Positions 32,401 to 43,430 of a stretch of 64,000 nucleotides of DNA are shown here, one piece after another. The notes under the pieces were generated by a model that had not been told where the DNA came from, made no database searches, and was given only the letters and a program-made list of their open reading frames with translations. The DNA is taken from the NCBI GenBank assembly GCA_040954595.2, contig CM082576.2:18662001-18726000 (forward strand), read 5' to 3'. How positions within the stretch are numbered: position 1 is the first letter of the stretch; the number at the start of each line of letters is the position of its first letter. This stretch comes from Balanoglossus misakiensis. Lineage: Eukaryota; Hemichordata. Both the position numbers and the translations under genes were made by a program.

Positions 32401-35400
32401 AACCCATGATTTTTTTTCAAAATCGACGAAATTTTGAGATTTTGCAAAGTCGAAAATTTGTCATTTTTTGATGATTTTCATCCATGTTTTTTTCACAATT
32501 CAACGAACCCATGATTGTTTTCAAAATCGACGAAATTTTGAGATTTTGCAAGAACCCATGATTTTTTTCAAATTCGACGAAATTTTGAGATTTTGCAAAG
32601 TCGAAAATTTGTCATTTTTTGATGATTTTCACCCATGATTTTTTGCAAAAATCGACGAACCCATGATTTTTTTCCAAAATCGACGAAATTTTGAGATTTT
32701 GCAAAGTCGAAAATTTGTCATTTTTTGATGATTTTAATCCATGTTTTTTTTTCAAAATTCAACGAACCCATGATTTTTTTCAAAATCGACGAAATTTTGA
32801 GATTTTGCAAGAACCCATGATTTTTTTCAAAATCTCAAAATTTCGTCGATTTTGAAAAAAATCATGGGTTCGTCGATTTTTGAAAAAAAACATGGGAGAA
32901 AATCTTCAAAAAATGGGAATTTTGTCGATTTTTGAAAAAAAAAATCATGGGTGAAAATCATCAAAAAATGACAAATTTTCGACTTTGCAAAATCTCAAAA
33001 TTTCGTCGATTTTTGAGAAAAATCATGGGTGAAAATCATCAAAAAATGACAAATTTTCGACTTTGCAAAATCTCAAAATTTCGTCGATTTTTGAAAAAAA
33101 ACATGGATGAAAATCATCGAAAAATGACAAATTTTCGACTGCAAAATCTCAAAATTTCGTCGATTTTTGAGAAAAATCATGGGTGAAAATCATCAAAAAA
33201 TGACAAATTTTCGACTTTGCAAAATCTCAAAATTTCGTCGATTTTTGAAAAAAAACATGGATGAAAATCATCGAAAAATGACAAATTTTCGACTGCAAAA
33301 TCTCAAAATTTTGTCGATTTTGAAAAAAGTATGGGTTCGTCGATTTTTAAAAAAAATCATGGGTGAAAATCATCAAAAAATGACAAATTTTCGACTTTGC
33401 AAGAACTTCGAGATTTTCGTCGATTTTTGAAAAAAAAAATCGTGGGGGGGGGAAATCATAAAAAAATGACAAATTTTCGACTTTGCAAAATCTCAATATA
33501 TCGTCGATTTTGGAAAAAAAAACATGGGTTCGTCGAAAAAAAACATGGGTGAAAATCATCAAAAAATGACATATTTTCGACTTTGCAAAATCTCAAAAGT
33601 CCGTCGATTTTGAAAAAAAACATGGGTGAAAATCTTCAAAAAATGACAAATTTTCGACTTTGCAAAAACTCAAAATTTCGTCGATTTTTGAAAAAAAATG
33701 GGTGAAAATCATCAAAAATGACAAAGTTTCGACTTTGCAAAATCTCAAAATTTCATCGATTTCTGAAAAAAATCATAGGGGAAAATCATCAAAAAATGAC
33801 AAATTTTCGACTGCAAAATCTTAAAATTTCGTCAATTTTTGAAAAAAATCATGGGTAAAAATCATCAATAAATGAAAAATTTTCGACTTTGCAAAATCTC
33901 AAAATTTCGTCGATTTTTGAAAAAAATCATGGGTGAAAATCATCAAAAAATGACAAATTTTCGACTTTGCAAAATTTTCAAAAATTCGTCGATTTTTGAA
34001 AAAAAAAATGGGTTATAGCTTATGAAAGTCATCAACAAATGACATTTTCGACTGCAAAATCTTAAAATTTCGTCGATTTTTGAAAAAAAAACATGGATGA
34101 AAATCATCAAAAAATGACAAATTTTCGACTGCAAAATCTCAAAATTTTGTCGATTTTGAAAAAAGTATGGGTTCGTCGATTTTTAAAAAAAATCATGGGT
34201 GAAAATCATCAAAAAATGACAAATTTTCGACTTTGCAAGAACTTCGAGATTTTCGTCGATTTTTGAAAAAAAAAATCGTGGGGGGGGAAATCATAAAAAA
34301 ATGACAAATTTTCGTCTTTGCAAAATCTCAAAATATCGTCGATTTTGGAAAAAAAAAACATGGGTTCGTCGAAAAAAAAACATGGGTGAAAATCATCAAA
34401 AAATGACAAATTTTCGACTTTGCAAAATCTCAAAAGTCCGTCGATTTTGAAAAAAAACATGGGTGAAAATCTTCAAAAAATGACAAATTTTCGACTTTGC
34501 AAAAACTCAAAATTTCGTCGATTTTTGAAAAAAAATGGGTGAAAATCATCAAAAATGACAAAGTTTCGACTTTGCAAAATCTCAAAAATTTCATCGATTT
34601 CTGAAAAAAATCATAGGGGAAAATCATCAAAAAATGACAAATTTTCGACTGCACAACCTTAAAATTTCGTCAATTTTTGAAAAAAAATCATGGGTAAAAA
34701 TCATCAATAAATGAAAAATTTTCGACTTTGCAAAATCTCAAAATTTCGTCGATTTTTGAAAAAAATCATGGGTGAAAATCATCAAAAAATGACAAATTTT
34801 CGACTTTGCAAAATTTTCAAAAATTCGTTGATTTTTGAAAAAAAAATGGGTTATAGCTTATGAAAATCATCAACAAATGACAAATTTTCGACTTTGCAAA
34901 ATCTCAAAATTTCGTCGATTTTGAAAAAAATCATGGTTTCGTCGATTTTTGAAAAAAAACATGGGTGAAAATCTTCAAAAAATGACAAATTTTCGACTTT
35001 GCAAAAACTGAAAATTTCGTCGATTTTTGAAAAAAATAATGGGTTAAAATCATCAAAAAAGACAAAGTCTCGACTTTGCAAAATATCAAAATTTCGTCGA
35101 TTTCTGAAAAAAATCATGGGTAAAATCGTCAAAAAAATGACAGATTTTCGACAGCAAAATCTTAAAATTTCGTCAATTTTTGAAAAAAAAAATCGTGGGG
35201 GGAGGGAAATCATCAAAAAAATGACAAATTTTCGACTTTGCAAAATTTTCAAAAATTCGTCGATTTTTGAAAAAAAAAACATGGGTTCGTCCATTTTTGA
35301 AAAAAAAACATGGGTGAAAATCATCAACAAATGACAAATGTTCAACTTTGCAAAATCTCAAAATATTGTCGATTTTTGAAAAAAAACATGGGTTCGTCGA

Positions 35401-35483
35401 TTTTTGAAAAAAAAAAAACATGGGTGAAAATCGTCAAAAAATGACACATTTTTATCGTGGCCCCTACACGTCAATTTTAATTT
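26481..35483. repeat. 78-bp minisatellite, orientation-switching part
   Basis: Basic unit of 78 bp: GATTTTGCAAAGTCGAAAAT, TTGTCATTTTTTGATGATTT, TCACCCATGATTTTTTTCAA, AAATCGACGAAATTTTGA. A longer variant carries an internal repeat of ~30 bp (TCAAAAATCAACGAACCCATG). Orientation runs minus to 27931, plus to 29473, minus to 30257, plus to 32033, minus to 32817, plus to 35450 (centres of junctions, by eye). Junction spacing gives higher-order units of 2326 and 2560 bp. Open frames across it follow from 78 being 26 codons. Confidence 0.92.
27902..27961. repeat. Head-to-head inversion junction in the minisatellite
   Basis: GACGAAATTTTGAGATTTTG at 27902-27921 meets its exact complement at 27942-27961 across a 20-base spacer. 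The same junction recurs at 30228-30287, 32788-32847 and 38784-38843. Confidence 0.85.
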
Positions 35484-36039
35484 ATTATTTTGAAAGTTAA
35501 ACTTTAATTTTAGATAGACAATATCTTTTCCCAAGAAGTAAACTTTAATTTTGGTGGCGGCAACTAATTTTGATGGACAAAACTTTTTGATTTTGACAAT
35601 AAAACTTTAATTTTAATTATCACAAATTTTATTTTAGAGAACCAAATTTTATTTTTCGAAAGCAAATTTTATTTTTTCCAAGAATAATATTTTAATAAGG
35701 ATTTATTTTGTCCAAAATAAACAGTAACAACTTGAGATAAACTTATTCATACTACGTGGATTTTTTTTTCAAAAAGGTATGTTTTAATTTTTAAAGAAAA
35801 AGTTCATTTTGTAAAATAACAAATTATTTTTCCCAGGTGAAAATATTTTACGGAGTTAAATTTTAATTTACATTTAAATAACCTTTAAACACTCGAGATA
35901 AAATTATATGTACTCGATGGAATTATTTAACTTTTTAAAACAAAATGTTTTTATTGCTTAAGAAAAAACAAATATTTACTAATGTTACAAATTATTTTTC
36001 CCGGGTGAAAAGTTTATTTTACAGGGATCAATTTAATTT

Positions 36040-36341
36040 ATAACACACCATGCAGCGAACCCTCGATCGTGATTCGTCAATACGACGTCACGTGACCTTA
36101 GTCATTTCGAACTGTTGCCTTGGGCATCAGTTCGATAGGTTTGGTGTGTTATAAAACACATGATGGCTGACATATTCGGGCAACAGTGTATTTTTAATGA
36201 CCTCGGGACTGCCAGTCACACCAAAACAGTCTGTTTTCCCTCGGGCTATGCCCTCGGGAAAACAAGACTGTTTTAGTTGTGACTAGCAGCACCCTCGGTC
36301 ATCAAAATACACTGTTGCCCTCATTGTCAGTCATCATGTGT
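36040..36341. repeat. Two adjacent hairpins inserted in the left foldback arm
   Basis: First, ATAACACACCA (36040) with TGGTGTGTTAT (to 36152). Second, a strong palindrome, 36156-36341: ACACATGATGGCTGAC... with GCAACAGTGTATTTT, CCCTCGGGC TAT GCCCTCGGG at the centre, and the complement to ...GTCATCATGTGT. Absent from the right arm, so they entered after the palindrome formed. Repeated at 41178-41479. Confidence 0.75.
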
Positions 36342-36787
36342 ATACTGATTTCTAGTAACACAACTTATGGGGGCGCTCTTTCTAATGCTACTGACAAACT
36401 TTTGTTATGAGGGCGCAATTCAGGTTTCGGCGTGCGAATTTCTTTTACATGCATGACAAAATATATTTTCAGAAAGCGAAATATTTTTTTCTTCGCGGCG
36501 GAAATGAAGCTATCCCACAATTCCCGTAAATGAGGACGTTACAGGAGTGCATAAATCCAACAAACACATGAGATGGCTATCTATCCACAGTGCAATGTTT
36601 ACAGATTGTATCTACTATACTACGACCCGGGCAGACAAATCCGGACAATCTCGCCGACGTATCGTAGACCTTTGAATGACGCTGTCGATCAAATTGAATA
36701 CAAGATCTAGGGGAGTCGGTCCGTGGGAGAAATCGGCCAGGTGCGAACTTGGCTCGTAGGATCGTTTAAATTAAAGTCCTTTAAATT

Positions 36788-37103
36788 ATGTTTCGTGTAT
36801 GCTTCACATTTTACGTGTACAGTAAACCACAGTGCTGCTCTGTCCCTGTCCCTAGGCAGTTTGTGGAGTGACCGTGGTACAGTCGCCGCCGTTTAATCAG
36901 GACACCATGAGTTATATATAGCCGCTCTAGAAAACATGACCTCAGACAGGTCCCTCAGGACCGTGCCTCCAATTCAACGATCACGTAGATGGACGCGCTG
37001 CCGCTTATGAGGTCACCGGGGAGCTTTCCAAAGTGGTCGCGTGGAGCTGCTTCAGTCCGTCCTCGACGTGAAACACCCGAAATTGGAAGGGATAGCCGGT
37101 TAA
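36788..37103. other. Unique centre of the foldback element
   Basis: More GC-rich than its surroundings, with a TATATATAG motif near 36912. An 84-codon frame (36989-37243) runs from here into the MITE; no domain is seen and it is not called as a gene. Confidence 0.4.
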
Positions 37104-37451
37104 AGGGACAAAGTCTCTCTCTCGCTGGCCTTTTTCCATTAATTATGTTTGATACAAGACGCCGTTTATGTTATTCTACATGTGGATATATGGTGAATCA
37201 ACATTCGACCACACACAACTTCCATCTCGTTTGTAGGATATAAGAGTAAAACCTCGCCCAAAATGAATAAATTGTAAAAAACAAATATTCATTATGGCGA
37301 GTTTTTTTCACTCTCCTGTCTATAAGAGGTATGGAAGTTGTGTGTGGTTGAATGTTCATTCACTATGTATCCACATGTAGAATAACAAACGTTGTCTTTT
37401 ATCAAATATAATTAATGGCAAAAAGGGCAGCGAGAGAGAGACTTTGTCCCT
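37104..37451. mobile_element. Palindromic TTAA-type MITE, copy 2
   Basis: 348 bp between TTAA at 37100-37103 and TTAA at 37452-37455. Ends AGGGACAAAGTCTCTCTCTC and complement. This copy has the complete target duplication and fixes the element's borders. Confidence 0.88.
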
Positions 37452-38291
37452 TTAATCGAATTTAAAGGACTTTAATTTAAACGATCCTACGAGCCAAGTT
37501 CGCACCTGGCCGATTTCTCCCACGGACCGACTCCCCTGGATCTTGTATTCGATTCGATCGACAGCGTCATTTAAAGGTCTACGATGGCGGCGAGATTGTC
37601 CGGATTTGTCTGCCCGGGTCGTAGTAGATACAATCTGTAAACATTGCACTGTGGATAGATAGCCATCTCATCTGTTTGTTGGATTTATGTACTCCTGTAA
37701 CGTCCTCATGTACGGGAATTGTGGGATAGCTTCATTTCCGCCGCGAAGAATAAAATATTTTGCTTTCTGAAAATATATTTTGTCATGCATGTAAAAGAAA
37801 TTCGCCCGCCGAAACCTGAATTGCGCCCTCATGAAAAAGTTTATTAGTAGCAATAGAAAGAGCGCCCCCATAAGTTGTGTAACTAGAAATTAGATAAAAA
37901 TATATTTACATCTGTAAAATAAAATTTTCACCCGCGAAAAGTAATGTTACTGAAAAAAAGTTTTACAAAATTAAATATTTCTTTCCGGAAATAAAATAAT
38001 TCTATGTAGTATAGATAATTTTATCTCAAGTCTTAGAAGTTTATTTTGGAAAAAAGTCTTAAAATTTTAGTCTCGGGAAAAAATAAAATTGGCTTTCGGA
38101 AATTAAACTTTTGTTCTCTAAATAGGAGTTGTGTAAAGTAAAATTATAGTTTTACTGTCAAAATTAAAAAGTTTACTCCACTGAAATTGAAATTGTGTGC
38201 GTCAAAATTATAGTTGCCTTCACGAAAACTTTATTTTACTTTTGGGAGGAGATATTGTCTATAATTTTGAAAGTTTAACTTTCAAAATAAT

Positions 38292-40621
38292 ATTTTAGGC
38301 CTGACATGATTTTCACCCATGATTGTTTTCAAAAATCGACGAAATTTTGAGATTTTGCAAAGTCGAAAATTTGTCATTTTTTGATGATTTTCACCCATGA
38401 TTTTTTTCTTTTCAAAAATCGACAAATTTTGAGATTTTGCAAAGTCGAAAATTTGTAATTTTTTGATGTTTTTCATCCATGTTTTTTTTCACAATTCAAC
38501 GAACCCATGATTGTTTTCAAAATCGACGAAATTTTGAGATTTTGCAAGAACCCATGATTTTTTTCAAATTCGACGAAATTTTGAGATTTTGCAAAGTCGA
38601 AAATTTGTCATTTTTTGATGATTTTCACCCATGATTTTTTGCAAAAATCGACGAACCCATGATTTTTTTCCAAAATCGACGAAATTTTGAGATTTTGCAA
38701 AGTCGAAAATTTGTCATTTTTTGATGATTTTCATCCATGTTTTTTTTTCAAAATTCAACGAACCCATGATTTTTTTCAAAATCGACGAAATTTTGAGATT
38801 TTGCAAGAACCCATGATTTTTTTCAAAATCTCAAAATTTCGTCGATTTTGAAAAAAATCATGGGTTCGTCGATTTTTGAAAAAAAACATGGGAGAAAATC
38901 TTCAAAAAATGGAAATTTTGTCGATTTTTGAAAAAAAAAATCATGGGTGAAAATCATCAAAAAATGACAAATTTTCGACTTTGCAAAATCTCAAAATTTC
39001 GTCGATTTTTGAGAAAAATCATGGGTGAAAATCATCAAAAAATGACAAATTTTCGACTTTGCAAAATCTCAAAATTTCATCGATTTCTGAAAAAAATCAT
39101 AGGGGAAAATCATCAAAAAATGACAAATTTTCGACTGCAAAATCTTAAAATTTCGTCAATTTTTGAAAAAAATCATGGGTAAAAATCATCAATAAATGAA
39201 AAATTTTCGACTTTGCAAAATCTCAAAATTTCGTCGATTTTTGAAAAAAATCATGGGTGAAAATCATCAAAAAATGACAAATTTTCGACTTTGCAAAATT
39301 TTCAAAAATTCGTCGATTTTTGAAAAAAAAATGGGTTTTAGCTTATGAAAGTCATCAACAAATGACAAATTTTCGACTGCAAAATCTTAAAATTTCGTCG
39401 ATTTTTGAAAAAAAATCATGTGTGAAAATCATCAAAAAATGACAAATTTTCGACTTTGCAAGAACTTCGAGATTTTCGTCGATTTTTGAAAAAAAAAATC
39501 GTGGGGGGGGGGAAATCATAAAAAAATGACAAATTTTCGACTTTGCAAAATCTCAAAATATCGTCGATTTTGGAAAAAAAAACATGGGTTCGTCGAAAAA
39601 AAAACATGGGTGAAAATCATCAAAAAATGACAAATTTTCGACTTTGCAAAATCTCAAAAGTCCGTCGATTTTGAAAAAAAACATGGGTGAAAATCTTCAA
39701 AAAATGACAAATTTTCGACTTTGCAAAAACTCAAAATTTCGTCGATTTTTGGAAAAAAATGGGTGAAAATCATCAAAAATGACAAAGTTTCGACTTTGCA
39801 AAATCTCAAAATTTCATCGATTTCTGAAAAAAATCATAGGGGAAAATCATCAAAAAATGACAAATTTTCGACTGCACAATCTTAAAATTTCGTCAATTTT
39901 TGAAAAAAAATCATGGGTAAAAATCATCAATAAATGAAAAATTTTCGACTTTGCAAAATCTCAAAATTTCGTCGATTTTTGAAAAAAATCATGGGTGAAA
40001 ATCATCAAAAAATGACAAATTTTCGACTTTGCAAAATTTTCAAAAATTCGTTGATTTTTGAAAAAAATGGGTTATAGCTTATGAAAATCATCAACAAATG
40101 ACAAATTTTCGACTTTGCAAAATCTCAAAATTTCGTCGATTTTGAAAAAAATCATGGTTTCGTCGATTTTTGAAAAAAATAATGGGTGAAAATCATCAAA
40201 AAAGACAAAGTTTCGACTTTGCAAAATCTCAAAATTTCGTCGATTTCTGAAAAAAATCATGGGTAAAATCGTCAAAAAAATGACAGATTTTCGACAGCAA
40301 AATCTTAAAATTTCGTCAATTTTTGAAAAAAAATCATGGGTAAAAATCATCAAAAAAATGACAAATTTTCGACTTTGCAAAATTTTCAAAAATTCGTCGA
40401 TTTTTGAAAAAAAAAACATGGGTTCGTCCATTTTTGAAAAAAAAAACATGGGTGAAAATCATCAACAAATGACAAATGTTCAACTTTGCAAAATCTCAAA
40501 ATATTGTCGATTTTTGAAAAAAAACATGGGTTCGTCGATTTTTGAAAAAAAAAAAACATGGGTGAAAATCGTCAAAAAATGACACATTTTTATCGTGGCC
40601 CCTACACGTCAATTTTAATTT
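38292..40621. repeat. 78-bp minisatellite between the two foldback copies
   Basis: Minus orientation from ~38310 to the junction at 38813, then plus to ~40590. The plus part matches the array left of foldback copy 1 with an offset of ~5138 bp, apart from indels of about one unit (one ~83-bp block near 34960-35040 is missing here). Confidence 0.9.
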
Positions 40622-43430
40622 ATTATTTTGAAAGTTAAACTTTAATTTTAGATAGACAATATCTTTTCCCAAGAAGTAAACTTTAATTTTGGTGGCGGCA
40701 ACTAATTTTGATGGACAAAACTTTTTGATTTTGACAATAAAACTTTAATTTTAATTATCACAAATTTTATTTTAGAGAACCAAATTTTATTTTTCGAAAG
40801 CAAATTTTATATTTTCCAAGAATAATATTTTAATAAGGATTTATTTTGTCCAAAATAAACAGTAACAACTTGAGATAAACTTATTCATACTACGTGGATT
40901 TTTTTTTCAAAAAGGTATGTTTTAATTTTTAAAGAAAAAGTTCATTTTGTAAAATAACAAATTATTTTTCCCAGGTGAAAATATTTTACGGAGTTAAATT
41001 TTAATTTACATTTAAATAACCTTTAAACACTCGAGATAAAATTATATGTACTCGATGGAATTATTTAACTTTTTAAAACAAAATGTTTTTATTGCTTAAG
41101 AAAAAACAAATATTTACTAATGTTACAAATTATTTTTCCCGGGTGAAAAGTTTATTTTACAGGGATCAATTTAATTTATAACACACCATGCAGCGAACCC
41201 TCGATCGTGATTCGTCAATACGACGTCACGTGACCTTAGTCATTTCGAACTGTTGCCTTGGGCATCAGTTCGATAGGTTTGGTGTGTTATAAAACACATG
41301 ATGGCTGACATATTCGGGCAACAGTGTATTTTTAATGACCTCGGGACTGCCAGTCACACCAAAACAGTCTGTTTTCCCTCGGGCTATGCCCTCGGGAAAA
41401 CAAGACTGTTTTAGTTGTGACTAGCAGCACCCTCGGTCATCAAAATACACTGTTGCCCTCATTGTCAGTCATCATGTGTATACTGATTTCTAGTAACACA
41501 ACTTATGGGGGCGCTCTTTCTAATGCTACTGACAAACTTTTGTTATGAGGGCGCAATTCAGGTTTCGGCGTGCGAATTTCTTTTACATGCATGACAAAAT
41601 ATATTTTCAGAAAGCGAAATATTTTTTTCTTCGCGGCGGAAATGAAGCTATCCCACAATTCCCGTAAATGAGGACGTTACAGGAGTGCATAAATCCAACA
41701 AACACATGAGATGGCTATCTATCCACAGTGCAATGTTTACAGATTGTATCTACTATACTACGACCCGGGCAGACAAATCCGGACAATCTCGCCGACGTAT
41801 CGTAGACCTTTGAATGACGCTGTCGATCAAATTGAATACAAGATCTAGGGGAGTCGGTCCGTGGGAGAAATCGGCCAGGTGCGAACTTGGCTCGTAGGAT
41901 CGTTTAAATTAAAGTCCTTTAAATTATGTTTCGTGTATGCTTCACATTTTACGTGTACAGTAAACCACAGTGCTGCTCTGTCCCTGTCCCTAGGCAGTTT
42001 GTGGAGTGACCGTGGTACAGTCGCCGCCGTTTAATCAGGACACCATGAGTTATATATAGCCGCTCTAGAAAACATGACCTCAGACAGGTCCCTCAGGACC
42101 GTGCCTCCAATTCAACGATCACGTAGATGGACGCGCTGCCGCTTATGAGGTCACCGGGGAGCTTTCCAAAGTGGTCGCGTGGAGCTGCTTCAGTCCGTCC
42201 TCGACGTGAAACACCCGAAATTGGAAGGGATAGCCGGTTAAAGGGACAAAGTCTCTCTCTCGCTGGCCTTTTTCCATTAATTATGTTTGATACAAGACGC
42301 CGTTTATGTTATTCTACATGTGGATATATGGTGAATCAACATTCGACCACACACAACTTCCATCTCGTTTGTAGGACATAAGAGTAAAACCTCGCCCAAA
42401 ATGAATAAATTGTAAAAAACAAATATTCATTATGGCGAGTTTTTTTTCACTCTCCTGTCTATAAGAGGTATGGAAGTTGTGTGTGGTTGAATGTTCATTC
42501 ACTATGTATCCACATGTAGAATAACAAACGTTGTCTTTTATCAAATATAATTAATGGCAAAAAGGGCAGCGAGAGAGAGACTTTGTCCCTTTAATCGAAT
42601 TTAAAGGACTTTAATTTAAACGATCCTACGAGCCAAGTTCGCACCTGGCCGATTTCTCCCACGGACCGACTCCCCTGGATCTTGTATTCGATTCGATCGA
42701 CAGCGTCATTTAAAGGTCTACGATGGCGGCGAGATTGTCCGGATTTGTCTGCCCGGGTCGTAGTAGATACAATCTGTAAACATTGCACTGTGGATAGATA
42801 GCCATCTCATCTGTTTGTTGGATTTATGTACTCCTGTAACGTCCTCATGTACGGGAATTGTGGGATAGCTTCATTTCCGCCGCGAAGAATAAAATATTTT
42901 GCTTTCTGAAAATATATTTTGTCATGCATGTAAAAGAAATTCGCCCGCCGAAACCTGAATTGCGCCCTCATGAAAAAGTTTATTAGTAGCAATAGAAAGA
43001 GCGCCCCAATAAGTTATGTAACTAGAAATTAGATAAAAATATATTTACATCTGTAAAATAAAATTTTCACCCGCGAAAAGTAATGTTACTTAAAAAAAGT
43101 TTTACAAAATTAAATATTTCTTTCCGGAAATAAAATAATTCTATGTAGTATAGATAATTTTATCTCAAGTCTTAGAAGTTTATTTTGGAAAAAAGTCTTA
43201 AAATTTTAGTCTCGGGAAAAAATAAAATTGGCTTTCGGAAATTAAACGTTTGTTCTCTAAAATAGGAGTTGTGTAAAGTAAAATTATAGTTTTACTGTCA
43301 AAATTAAAAAGTTTACTCCACTGAAATTGAAATTGTGTGCGTCAAAATTATAGTTGCCTTCACGAAAACTTTATTTTACTTTTGGGAGGAGATATTGTCT
43401 ATAATTTTGAAAGTTTAACTTTCAAAATAA
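40622..43430. mobile_element. 2.8-kb foldback element, copy 2
   Basis: Matches 35484-38291 at an offset of 5138 bp with very few changes (for example one extra T in the MITE, GCCCCC to GCCCCA near 43007). The left arm is 40622-41925 and the right arm about 42598-43430. Near identity including both nested insertions shows a recent tandem duplication of element plus array, or an assembly duplication. Confidence 0.85.
42242..42590. mobile_element. Palindromic TTAA-type MITE, copy 3
   Basis: Copy of 37104-37451 carried along with the foldback duplication; TTAA at 42238-42241 and 42591-42594. Confidence 0.88.

Larger units (their letters stand above)
35484..38291. mobile_element. 2.8-kb foldback element in the minisatellite, copy 1
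   Basis: The left arm 35484-36787 and right arm 37459-38291 are inverted copies of each other (for example GGGGGCGCTCTTTC..., CGACCCGGGCAGACAAATCC and GGCCAGGTGCGAACTTGGCT with their complements). The left arm is longer because of inserted hairpins (36040-36341) and an internal ~160-bp tandem duplication (about 35730-36010, GAGATAAA...AAATTATTTTTCCC twice). The 0.67-kb centre holds unique sequence and the TTAA MITE at 37104. No coding capacity was recognised. The minisatellite reads plus on the left side and minus on the right. Confidence 0.85.

Noticed and set aside
36989-37243. 84-codon frame repeated at 42127
   Set aside because: Its second copy comes only from the 5138-bp duplication, and its C-terminal half is the MITE arm.
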